From Caryophanales bacterium UBA5729 (lineage in GTDB: Bacteria > Bacillota_I > Bacilli_A > Izemoplasmatales > Hujiaoplasmataceae), in contig DIGF01000021.1 of assembly GCA_002419505.1 (NCBI GenBank), forward strand, positions 1 through 17,815: a DNA stretch of 17,815 nucleotides, in the 5' to 3' direction. Below the pieces are notes generated by a model that made no database searches, had not been told where the DNA came from, and saw only the letters and a program-made list of their open reading frames with translations. The position numbers and the translations under genes were made by a program. This document shows positions 7,654 through 14,966 of the stretch, piece after piece (positions within the stretch are counted from its first letter, which is position 1; each line of letters opens with the position of its first letter).

Positions 7654-8349
7654 ATGAGAATGGGTAGTACAAACCCTGTGTTTAAACAGGCTAACAGTTA
7701 TACGATGGTAAGCGATAAACCAATAACTTACGCAAATGTTGCTATTAAAACTATAACCTTATTAGCAATTGTGGTAGTTTCAGCGTTTTTAACAATTAGT
7801 AATTTAGATACTTTAGCTGTCGGCTATGGCCATATCATAGGAGCATCAATAATTGCTTTCATTGCAGTTATAATCGGATCAAGATCAGTTAGATTAGCGC
7901 CGTATTTTTCGATTCTTTACGCTGTTTGTGAAGGTTTTATCTTAGGAATTATTTCTTTATTATTCGCTTCATATTATGAGGGCATTGTAACCGCAGCAAT
8001 TGGAACGACACTTATTGTTTTTACTGTTATGTTGTTGTTATTTTCTACTAATATTATTAAAGTCAATCAAAGATTTGCTTCATTTCTTGTTGTAGCTCTC
8101 ATTAGCGTTATAATAATGAGTTTGATTTCTTTATTTATCAATATTGGCAGTTTATACTATGTAGTTGTTTTTATTTCTGCAGCATTATCAGCTTTTTTCT
8201 TGCTTTGGGATTTTCAACGGATTAAAGATTTTGTTGAAAGCGGAGCTGATCAAAGAGTTGGTTGGATTTTGTCATTGGGATTAATGGTAACAATCATTTG
8301 GATATATATTGAAATGCTGCGTTTATTAGCTATTTTTTCAAGAGACTAA
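7654..8349 (+). CDS. Bax inhibitor-1/YccA-like integral membrane protein
   Basis: A 231-residue polytopic membrane protein of the Bax inhibitor-1/TMBIM superfamily, subgroup of COG4760-like proteins that begin with a S-x-NPVF motif. About seven membrane helices can be placed at 28-48, 57-77, 83-105, 111-131, 137-160, 165-185 and 200-224. The segment WDFQRIKDFVESGAD, between helices 6 and 7, and the C-terminal IEMLRLLA match the group. BsYetJ, a distant relative, is a pH-sensitive calcium leak; whether this subgroup conducts calcium is not established. Start: AGGAGG (7642-7647) is 6 nt before the ATG at 7654. An in-frame TTG at 7648 abuts the ribosome binding site and is unlikely. It lies between polC and the T-box with no clear terminator on either side, and probably has its own regulated promoter. 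Confidence 0.85.
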   Translation: MRMGSTNPVFKQANSYTMVSDKPITYANVAIKTITLLAIVVVSAFLTISNLDTLAVGYGHIIGASIIAFIAVIIGSRSVRLAPYFSILYAVCEGFILGIISLLFASYYEGIVTAAIGTTLIVFTVMLLLFSTNIIKVNQRFASFLVVALISVIIMSLISLFINIGSLYYVVVFISAALSAFFLLWDFQRIKDFVESGADQRVGWILSLGLMVTIIWIYIEMLRLLAIFSRD

Positions 8350-8356
8350 GATTGGG

Positions 8357-8384
8357 TTGCTTTATTTTATTAATTTGCTATAAT
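8357..8384 (+). promoter_or_regulatory. Promoter of the pheST T-box transcript
   Basis: Perfect TATAAT (8379-8384) preceded by TGC (extended -10), with TTGCTT (8357-8362) at 16-bp spacing as a partial -35. Transcription would begin near 8391. Confidence 0.6.
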
Positions 8385-8390
8385 ATAGTT

Positions 8391-8610
8391 AACACGGTGA
8401 AAAAGCAGTAGTAACTAGATAAATCAGCTTTTTTTAGAGAATGACGCCTAGGCTGAAAGCGTTGTAACTGATCCTAGTGAATTCGGCTTTGGAGTGAGAC
8501 CAATCATCTCCGTAAATCTTGCGTTAAAAGATTAAAAGTGCCAAAACTAAATTTGGAACTAAGGTGGTACCACGGTTATTTATAATCGCCCTTAACCGGG
8601 CGATTTTTTT
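8391..8610 (+). ncRNA. T-box riboswitch, phenylalanine specific
   Basis: Leader RNA that reads tRNA(Phe) charging and allows transcription of pheS-pheT when uncharged tRNA accumulates. The AGAGAA motif of stem I is at 8436-8441. The specifier region reads GTGAATTCGG with TTC, a Phe codon, at 8482-8484. The T-box AAGGTGGTACCACGG (8561-8575) pairs with the tRNA acceptor end in the antiterminator, and GGAACTAAGGTGG is typical of that element. The competing terminator follows at 8584-8610. The specifier codon agrees with the downstream genes, which makes the call secure. Confidence 0.93.
8584..8610 (+). terminator. Regulated terminator of the T-box leader
   Basis: AATCGCCC (8584-8591) pairs with GGGCGATT (8598-8605) around a 6-nt loop, followed by a T-run. 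It forms when the antiterminator is not stabilised by uncharged tRNA(Phe). Confidence 0.88.
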
Positions 8611-8630
8611 ATTTTAATGGAGGATTAATA

Positions 8631-9656
8631 ATGGAAACCAAACTAAAAAGATTAATTTTATCTGCGGAATCAGAAATTCAAAAGACTAAAACCAATAATG
8701 AATTACTCGATATAAAAGCGAAATATTTGGGTAAAAAAAGTGAATTCAACGATTTAATGCAAGAAATGAAAAATCTTCCCGCTTCCGAAAGACCACTTTT
8801 TGGTAAGCTGATCAATGAAGCTAAACAAGAAATATCAAATTTGATTGATAAACAAAAGCAAATAATGGAAAAAGCACAAATCAATCAAAGATTAGCTTCA
8901 GAAGCCATAGATATAACTATGCCAGGAAGACAATTTAAAATCGGTCATAAACATATTCTCACGAAGACAATTGAAGAAATCGAAGATATCTTCATCGGTC
9001 TAGGTTATGTTATAAAAGAAGGGCCTGAGATTGAAACTGATAAATATAATTTTGAAATGTTGAATTTGCCAAAAGATCATCCTGCCAGAGAAATGCAAGA
9101 TTCTTTTTACATAACTGAAGATTTATTGTTAAGAACTCACACTTCTCCGGTTCAGGTAAGAAGTCTTTTAGAAAACGCCCAACAATTGCCTTTAAAAATC
9201 ATTTGTCCAGGCGTTGTCTATCGCAAAGATGATGATGATCAAACTCATTCTCATCAATTTATGCAAATTGAAGCTTTAGTTGTCGATGAAAAAACGATAT
9301 TAGCAGACTTAAAAGGCACTCTGCTTCTAGTAGCTAAAAAACTTTTTGGAGAGAATCGTGAAATCCGCTTAAGGCCATCTTATTTTCCTTTTACTGAGCC
9401 TTCAGTAGAAGTAGATGTGAGTTGTTTTAAATGTAATGGTACCGGTTGTTCTATGTGCAAGAATTCGGGTTGGATAGAAATTCTTGGAGCAGGTATGGTA
9501 AATAATAATGTACTTGAAGCTTGTGGATATGATTCTAGAAAATTTCAAGGTTTTGCCCTAGGAATGGGAATTGAGAGAATTGCAATGTTAAAATATGGAA
9601 TTGATGATATAAGGTTGTTATATACAAATGATTTAAGATTCAATTCTCAGTTTTAG
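8631..9656 (+). CDS. pheS: Phenylalanyl-tRNA synthetase alpha subunit
   Basis: Catalytic subunit of the alpha2-beta2 class II synthetase that charges tRNA(Phe). 341 residues, typical length. An N-terminal tRNA-binding coiled coil (about 1-90) precedes the catalytic domain. Motif 1 lies near 108-160, motif 2 has VYRKDDDDQTHSHQF (196-210), and motif 3 has GFALGMGIERIAM (307-319). Ala309 corresponds to the phenylalanine-pocket alanine seen in E. coli PheS (A294), followed here by Leu rather than the common Phe. A four-cysteine cluster C265-x2-C268-x4-C273-x2-C276 precedes WIEILGAGMV, as in other Gram-positive PheS. The ATG follows GGAGG (8621-8625). Controlled by the T-box upstream; pheT starts 9 bp after the stop. 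Confidence 0.97.
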   Translation: METKLKRLILSAESEIQKTKTNNELLDIKAKYLGKKSEFNDLMQEMKNLPASERPLFGKLINEAKQEISNLIDKQKQIMEKAQINQRLASEAIDITMPGRQFKIGHKHILTKTIEEIEDIFIGLGYVIKEGPEIETDKYNFEMLNLPKDHPAREMQDSFYITEDLLLRTHTSPVQVRSLLENAQQLPLKIICPGVVYRKDDDDQTHSHQFMQIEALVVDEKTILADLKGTLLLVAKKLFGENREIRLRPSYFPFTEPSVEVDVSCFKCNGTGCSMCKNSGWIEILGAGMVNNNVLEACGYDSRKFQGFALGMGIERIAMLKYGIDDIRLLYTNDLRFNSQF

Positions 9657-9665
9657 GAGGTATTT

Positions 9666-12032
9666 ATGAAAATTTCGATAAATTGGTTAAATGAATATTT
9701 TAATCAACAAATAGATAAATTAGAACTTGTAAATAAGTTTAACCTGATGAGTCAAGAGGTTGCGGGATTATCTAAACTAGTTGACGTTGAAGGTCTTTTA
9801 ATTGGTCATGTTAAGTCTTTAGAAAAACATCCTGATGCTGATAAACTTAGCGTCTGTCAAGTTGATGTAAAAAATGAATTATTACAAATTATATGCGGCG
9901 CTCCAAACGTTGCTCAAGGGCAAAAAGTCATTGTGGCTAAAACTGGAGTTGTTTTACCTGGCGATTTTAAAATCAAGAAAGTAAAAATTAGAGGAATTGA
10001 ATCTAACGGGATGATTTGTTCGCTGGCTGAACTGGATGTTCAAGAGTTTGATGTAAAAGAAAAAGGTATTTACGTTTTGCCAGATGATGCTCAAGTCGGT
10101 GAAGACCCATTGAAGTATTTAGGTTTAGACGATTATGTGCTTGAATTAGATTTAACTGCCAATCGTTCAGATTTGTTATCAATACGAGGAGTAGCTTATG
10201 ATACGGCTTGTATGTTAGATTGGGATTTGAATATACCTGATGTAAGAGTTATTCGTGAAGGAGTAGAAAACCCAGTAAATATCTATACTACAACCCGTGA
10301 TAGCTCTACTTATTACGGACAAGTTGTAGAAAACATAAAAGTAAAAGATAGTCCGTTTTGGCTTAAATCTAGATTGATTTCTGCGGGGATTAGACCTATC
10401 AACAATGTTGTTGACGTTACTAATTATGTAATGTTAGAGTATGGTCAACCATTACATGCTTTTGATTATGATAAAATTTCTAGTGATAGAATAATCGTTA
10501 GGGAAGCAAAAACTGGAGAAAAAATCGTAACCCTTGATGGCGAAGAAAGAAGCCTTTTAGCAGGTGATGTTGTGATAACAGACGGAACTAAACCAATAGC
10601 TTTAGCAGGAGTTATGGGGGGTTTAGAAACGGAAATTGATGAAAAATCGAGTCGAATTTTACTGGAGAGTGCAGTCTTTAATCCTGTGAAAGTAAGAAGA
10701 ACCGCCAATCGATTAAATTTGAAAAGCGAATCGTCTTCTAGATTTGAAAAAGGCATCGATGCTAGTAAAACTCTTGAGGCATTAAACAGGGCTTGTGAAC
10801 TTTTAATACAATATGCAAATGCGATTGTTATTGGCAGGCCTTCATTCTATAATACTGCAAATACTAAAGATAAAATTATCAGTTTAAGTTTGGAAAAATT
10901 GAATTCTATTGTAGGGTATACGTTTGATGAAGAAACTGTTGAAAATATTTTAACAAGATTAAGGTTCTCATTTAAAAATAAAAGCGGTGAATTTAGAGTT
11001 AAAATACCTAATCGAAGACCAATGGAAAGTTACCAAGATCTAGTTGAAGAAATAGTTCGAATTAACGGGTATGACAAGATTCCTTTAAGCATTCCTGAAA
11101 CACCAACTCAAGGAGGCTTGAGCGATAGACAAAAAACTAAACGTTCAATTAGAAGTTTCTTAGTAAATCGCGGTCTCAATGAGACAAAAACATATTCATT
11201 GGTTAACGAAGAAAATGCATGCAAATTTGATTTGAAAGCAACCGAAATCATTAAAATAATGAATCCTTTAACTCAAGAAAGAGAGTGCTTAAGACATTCA
11301 TTACTGCCTTCATTGACTTCGGTATTAAGTTATAACAAATCAAGAAAAATTGAGGATGTTCAGATTTTTGAAATTGGTAATACTTACTTTAAAGATACTG
11401 AGACTGAAAAAATTGCAATTTTACTAAATGGTAGTGCAGATAAGTCAACTTGGCAGAAAGACGAAGGCCAGATTGATTTCTACTATATAAAAGGATTAGT
11501 TGAGGCGTTATTCGAACAATTAAATATCAAAAATTATGCTTTCGGTATTCCTAGCGTTAATATTGTAAATCTCCATCCCGGAATAAGTGCAGAGATAGTT
11601 ATTCAGGGGAAGGTTTGTGGATTCATCGGTAAATTACATCCAGAAGAAGAACATGAAATCGGAGTTAAAGATATCTATGTCTGTGAATTTGAAACTGACA
11701 ATATCTATAAATCCAAAGGTTTTCATAATACCATCTATCAAGAAATCTCAAAATATCCAAGTATAAAAAGAGATATAGCGATTCTTGTGGATGATGGCGT
11801 TCAAGCCCAAAAAATAATTGATGTAATTAAGATAAATGCAAAAAAAACTTTAAAAGCAGTGGAAATATTTGATATTTATCAAGATATTTCTTTGGGAAGC
11901 AAAAAATCTATTGCTTTAACTTTAGAGTTCATGAGCGCCGATAGAACTTTAGAAACCAAGGAAGTAGATGATTATCTAGAAAAAATTGTTTCAAGTCTAG
12001 AAGAACAATTATCTGCTCAATTAAGAAAATAA
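9666..12032 (+). CDS. pheT: Phenylalanyl-tRNA synthetase beta subunit
   Basis: Non-catalytic partner of PheS: binds tRNA(Phe) and edits mischarged tyrosine. 788 residues against 804 in B. subtilis. Domains in order: EMAP/CsaA-like tRNA-binding domain (about 43-150, with HPDADKLSVC and the IRGIESNGMICS block); B3/B4 editing domain (about 205-380, with RPINNVVDVTNYVMLEYGQP); B5 domain (about 400-475); a catalytic-like core; and the C-terminal FDX-ACB anticodon-binding domain (about 693-786, with YPSIKRDIAI and FDIYQ). The ATG at 9666 follows AGGAGG (9655-9660) and sits 9 bp after the pheS stop, so the two are one operon under the Phe T-box. A perfect terminator begins at its stop codon. Confidence 0.97.
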   Translation: MKISINWLNEYFNQQIDKLELVNKFNLMSQEVAGLSKLVDVEGLLIGHVKSLEKHPDADKLSVCQVDVKNELLQIICGAPNVAQGQKVIVAKTGVVLPGDFKIKKVKIRGIESNGMICSLAELDVQEFDVKEKGIYVLPDDAQVGEDPLKYLGLDDYVLELDLTANRSDLLSIRGVAYDTACMLDWDLNIPDVRVIREGVENPVNIYTTTRDSSTYYGQVVENIKVKDSPFWLKSRLISAGIRPINNVVDVTNYVMLEYGQPLHAFDYDKISSDRIIVREAKTGEKIVTLDGEERSLLAGDVVITDGTKPIALAGVMGGLETEIDEKSSRILLESAVFNPVKVRRTANRLNLKSESSSRFEKGIDASKTLEALNRACELLIQYANAIVIGRPSFYNTANTKDKIISLSLEKLNSIVGYTFDEETVENILTRLRFSFKNKSGEFRVKIPNRRPMESYQDLVEEIVRINGYDKIPLSIPETPTQGGLSDRQKTKRSIRSFLVNRGLNETKTYSLVNEENACKFDLKATEIIKIMNPLTQERECLRHSLLPSLTSVLSYNKSRKIEDVQIFEIGNTYFKDTETEKIAILLNGSADKSTWQKDEGQIDFYYIKGLVEALFEQLNIKNYAFGIPSVNIVNLHPGISAEIVIQGKVCGFIGKLHPEEEHEIGVKDIYVCEFETDNIYKSKGFHNTIYQEISKYPSIKRDIAILVDDGVQAQKIIDVIKINAKKTLKAVEIFDIYQDISLGSKKSIALTLEFMSADRTLETKEVDDYLEKIVSSLEEQLSAQLRK

Positions 12033-12064
12033 ATAGCCATTAAGTGGCTATTTATTAATTTTTG
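12029..12064 (+). terminator. Terminator of pheST
   Basis: A perfect 12-bp stem (12029-12040 with 12046-12057) with a 5-nt loop is followed by a short T-run. The stem begins within the last codon and stop codon of pheT. Confidence 0.85.
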
Positions 12065-12066
12065 CA

Positions 12067-12095
12067 TTGATTATTATTGTCTTTTTTTATAGAAT
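12067..12095 (+). promoter_or_regulatory. Promoter of the oppB-like gene
   Basis: TTGATT (12067-12072) and TAGAAT (12090-12095) are spaced by 17 bp; the matches to consensus are 4/6 and 5/6. It lies directly after the pheST terminator. Confidence 0.5.
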
Positions 12096-12128
12096 AGTTA
12101 ATAGTTCATGTTTTTTGCGAGGTAATAA

Positions 12129-13079
12129 ATGTTTAGATATGTTATAAAAAGGATTTTGTTGTTATTGATAAGTATAATTATTGTTTTAATTTTTACTCAC
12201 ATGATTCTAAGTGTTTCTATGCTTATGAAGTGGTCAAGTGTGTCTTTTTTTAAGGCTGTCCCTATTGCGTGGGAACAGTTTAAAATATATTTCATTAATA
12301 TTGTCACTAACTGGGATTTTGGTGTTTCTTTTCGAGGAGAAGATGTTTGGCAACTGATTGGTAGAAAACTTTTAATTTCGCTAAAGTATAATTTTACTGC
12401 GCTTTTCATTTATGTTCCTGTCGGAATTTTTCTCGGTGTTGTAGCCGCAGTAAAAAAGAACAAAATAGCTGATTTAATAATTTCTGCTTTTTCAATGGTT
12501 TTCAATGCAATTCCGTCATTTATAGTAATATTCTTTTTGGTTATGTATGTCGGCTATAAATGGGGATGGTTAGTACCCCAAGAACCTTATTACAGCGCGC
12601 CATTTTTAAAGCAGTTAGAGGGATTAATTATTCCAGTTACCGCTTTATCAATTGGTCCCATAGGTAAATTTGCGCAAATGATTAGAGGAGAGATTATTGA
12701 AAATTTATCTTCTGACCATTTTATTTTATTAAGAGCCAAGGGATTAACGAGGAATCAAGCTGTTAGAAAGCACGCTTTGAGAGAAGCTTTAACTGTAATT
12801 ATACCAGAAATTATACCAACTTTCGTTTTTGTTTTAGGCATGAGTTTTTTCATTGAGTCAGTTTATAATATCCAAGGTTTAGCAAATTTGTTCATTGATT
12901 CAATTGTTATACCTACTGATATGTTTAGTTATATTTATATTGACGTCAATGTTGTCGTTGCAATTGGTATTTTACTATATGGAACGATTATGGTTACTGC
13001 TTTGTTTGCTGATATCCTATTGTCGGTGGTGGATCCGAGAATTAGAATAGTTGGCAAGAAGAACCTATATTCAACCTAA
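12129..13079 (+). CDS. Solitary ABC importer permease, OppB/DppB family
   Basis: 316-residue inner component of an oligopeptide/dipeptide/nickel-type ABC importer. The N-terminal helix (about 8-30) is followed by an extracytoplasmic segment with DFGVSFRG (63-70). Further helices lie at about 86-108, 115-142, 165-183, 224-247 and 274-301. The cytoplasmic EAA loop that contacts the ATPase is clear (about 186-220, with RAKGLTRNQAVRKHALREA). FIESVYNIQGLANL (241-254) and the closing LLSVVDPRIR are family signatures. Start: GAGG (12119-12122) is 6 nt before the ATG. The usual partners (second permease, two ATPases, binding protein) are absent here: pheST lies upstream, an exporter downstream, and the gene has its own promoter and terminator. 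Partners could lie elsewhere. The substrate cannot be told from sequence. Confidence 0.88.
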   Translation: MFRYVIKRILLLLISIIIVLIFTHMILSVSMLMKWSSVSFFKAVPIAWEQFKIYFINIVTNWDFGVSFRGEDVWQLIGRKLLISLKYNFTALFIYVPVGIFLGVVAAVKKNKIADLIISAFSMVFNAIPSFIVIFFLVMYVGYKWGWLVPQEPYYSAPFLKQLEGLIIPVTALSIGPIGKFAQMIRGEIIENLSSDHFILLRAKGLTRNQAVRKHALREALTVIIPEIIPTFVFVLGMSFFIESVYNIQGLANLFIDSIVIPTDMFSYIYIDVNVVVAIGILLYGTIMVTALFADILLSVVDPRIRIVGKKNLYST

Positions 13080-13107
13080 AAATATGAGAATAATTCTCAT
13101 ATTTTTT
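13078..13107 (+). terminator. Terminator of the oppB-like gene
   Basis: A 13-bp A/T-rich perfect stem (13078-13090 with 13094-13106) with a 3-nt loop ends in a T-run. The left arm starts inside the TAA stop codon. Near symmetry means it could also act on minus-strand transcription. Confidence 0.8.
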
Positions 13108-13121
13108 ATTATTAATTGTAA

Positions 13122-13188
13122 AATCATGATTATTTCCAAGGAATATCTTAACCCGAAAAGCTTATCATGATATAATATTTTATGATAA
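13122..13188 (+). promoter_or_regulatory. Promoter with phased palindromes, candidate operator of the exporter operon
   Basis: The promoter is TTAACC (13148-13153), 17 bp, then a perfect TATAAT (13171-13176) preceded by TGA. Two 10-bp palindromes share the core ATCATGAT: AATCATGATT (13122-13131) upstream of the -35 and TATCATGATA (13163-13172) overlapping the -10. Their centres are 41 bp apart, about four helical turns. In addition TTATCAT (13162-13168) and ATGATAA (13182-13188) form an inverted repeat that brackets the -10. This layout suits a dimeric repressor; the regulator is not in the window. Confidence 0.5.
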
Positions 13189-13203
13189 TTTTACGGAGGG
13201 TAT

Positions 13204-14118
13204 ATGGAAAAGATAATTGAGGTAACCAATCTTCGAAAGAGTTATGGAAGTGTAAGTGCAGTAAAAGGAATTGATTTTTATGTTGAAAAAGGGAGTTTAT
13301 TTGCCTTTCTCGGCCCAAATGGTGCTGGAAAAACGACTACAATCAACATCTTGTCTACTTTGCTTTCTAAAGACGAGGGCGAAGTAACAATAAACGGTGT
13401 AAGACTCGGGGAAAATGAAGATTTGATTAGAAATTCAATTGGCATTGTTTTTCAAGAGGGCGTACTGGATCCTTTATTATCCATTAAAGAAAATCTTGAA
13501 ACTAGAGGTAGTGTATACAGGTTAAAAAAAGACGTTTTACAACAGCAAAGCAACAAAGCTTTAAAAGTCACTGGAATTGAAAACTTAGCCAGCAGAAGAT
13601 ATGGCTCTTTATCTGGCGGCCAAAAACGGAGAGCTGATATTGCAAGAGCCTTAATTCACTCGCCACAGATTCTTTTTTTAGACGAACCAACTACAGGATT
13701 AGATCCACAAACTAGAAAAAATGTTTGGAACACTATTATAGAATTGCAAAAAGCAGAAAAAATGACTGTCTTTTTAACCACACATTACATGGAAGAAGCT
13801 GACAAAGCTGACTATGTGGTTATTATTGATAATGGTGAGATTGCAGCTAAAGGAACTCCATCATATCTAAAAGACGAGTATTCTAATGACTTATTGAAAA
13901 TTAAACCTCTTGACAACAAAAAAATACTAGATTATTTAAATACAAAAAATCTTGCTTATTCTCTCGAAATCGATTTGTTTGTTATTAAATTAGAGAACAC
14001 TTTAGAAAGCGTTAAAATAATCAATGATTTAAAAGGTAACTTGGAATCTTTTCAGGTTTTAAACGGAACTTTAGATGATGCTTTCATTAATATTACTGGT
14101 AAGGAGATAAGAGAATGA
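13204..14118 (+). CDS. ABC exporter ATP-binding protein (DrrA/CcmA-like)
   Basis: 304-residue ATPase that would drive the ABC-2 permease encoded next to it. Walker A GPNGAGKT (37-44), Q-loop Gln84, signature LSGGQKRR (136-143), Walker B ILFLDE (156-161), D-loop GLD (165-167) and the H-loop His194 are all present, so it should be active. The C-terminal ~80 residues form the extra domain common in DrrA-type drug, antibiotic or lipid exporters. Start: GGAGGG about 5 nt before the ATG at 13204; the in-frame region upstream has no better start. The stop overlaps the permease ATG (ATGA). Drug export is the usual role of the family, but the substrate is not shown by sequence. Confidence 0.93.
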   Translation: MEKIIEVTNLRKSYGSVSAVKGIDFYVEKGSLFAFLGPNGAGKTTTINILSTLLSKDEGEVTINGVRLGENEDLIRNSIGIVFQEGVLDPLLSIKENLETRGSVYRLKKDVLQQQSNKALKVTGIENLASRRYGSLSGGQKRRADIARALIHSPQILFLDEPTTGLDPQTRKNVWNTIIELQKAEKMTVFLTTHYMEEADKADYVVIIDNGEIAAKGTPSYLKDEYSNDLLKIKPLDNKKILDYLNTKNLAYSLEIDLFVIKLENTLESVKIINDLKGNLESFQVLNGTLDDAFINITGKEIRE

Positions 14119-14966
14119 TAATAAGTTTAGTAAAAAGAAATTTGAAACTATATTTTCGTGATCGAGTATCGGTATTCTTCTCTTTTCTTGGAGTAATTAT
14201 TATAATCGGTGTCTATGTAATGTTTTTAGGAAAGATGATGGAAGGTTATACAGAACAAATAATCGGTGAAAGCGGAAGATATCTAATGATAAGTTGGATA
14301 ATGGCAGGAGTCGTTTCAGTGACGACTATAACCACTTGTAATGGCGCCTTTGGAATAATGGTTGAAGACACCGCACTTAAAAGAATAAGGGATTTTAAGG
14401 TATCGCCGATTAAAAGGTGGCAATTAGTTTTGTCATATGTTTTGGCAGCTATGGTAATAGGGATGATAATGACATTATTGACGCTATTCTTAGGTGAACT
14501 TTATATTTATCTTGATGGAGGCACGCTTCTTAGTTTTAGTGTGTTTCTAAAGGTTTTAGGTGTGATTTTATTATCGGTATTTTCTAGCTCGGCATTAATA
14601 TTTTTTATTATGTCTTTCATCAAAAGTCAAAATGCTTTTGGCACAGCGAGTTCAATAATCGGAACATTAATTGGGTTTTTAACTGGGATATATATCCCGA
14701 TAGGTAATCTGCCTAATGGTGTACAGGCGTTGATAAAATTTTTCCCTTTATCACATTCAGGAGTTTTACTTAGGCAATTGATGATTGGTGAAATAATGCC
14801 ATTAGAAAACTTGCCTTTGGAATTCAAACTGTTTTTGGGAATAAATTTTGTGTATAACGAAAACCTTATATCAGTTTTTACACATATTGCTTATCTTTTC
14901 ATCAGTGGTGTGGTATTCTATTTACTAGCGATTATCGTCGTATCAAAAAAGAGGAGTAAATTGTGA
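14115..14966 (+). CDS. ABC-2 type exporter permease
   Basis: 283-residue membrane partner of the preceding ATPase. Six membrane segments fit at about 20-39, 56-77, 104-128, 144-168, 176-197 and 254-277. The region GFLTGIYIPIGNLPNGVQAL (187-206), with FFPLSHSGVLLRQLM soon after, is the typical ABC-2 permease signature before the last helix. Segment LKRIRDFKVSPIKRWQL (89-104) is the coupling region facing the ATPase. The ATG overlaps the ATPase stop by 4 nt and its own TGA overlaps the GTG of rlmN, so all three genes are probably translated in coupled fashion from one mRNA. Confidence 0.92.
   Translation: MIISLVKRNLKLYFRDRVSVFFSFLGVIIIIGVYVMFLGKMMEGYTEQIIGESGRYLMISWIMAGVVSVTTITTCNGAFGIMVEDTALKRIRDFKVSPIKRWQLVLSYVLAAMVIGMIMTLLTLFLGELYIYLDGGTLLSFSVFLKVLGVILLSVFSSSALIFFIMSFIKSQNAFGTASSIIGTLIGFLTGIYIPIGNLPNGVQALIKFFPLSHSGVLLRQLMIGEIMPLENLPLEFKLFLGINFVYNENLISVFTHIAYLFISGVVFYLLAIIVVSKKRSKL

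Noticed and set aside
8400..8435. AAAAAGC/GCTTTTT hairpin followed by T residues at the 5' end of the T-box leader, which could look like an early terminator.
   Set aside because: Its loop is about 20 nt, the T-run is itself the pairing arm, and it fits the base region of T-box stem I better.
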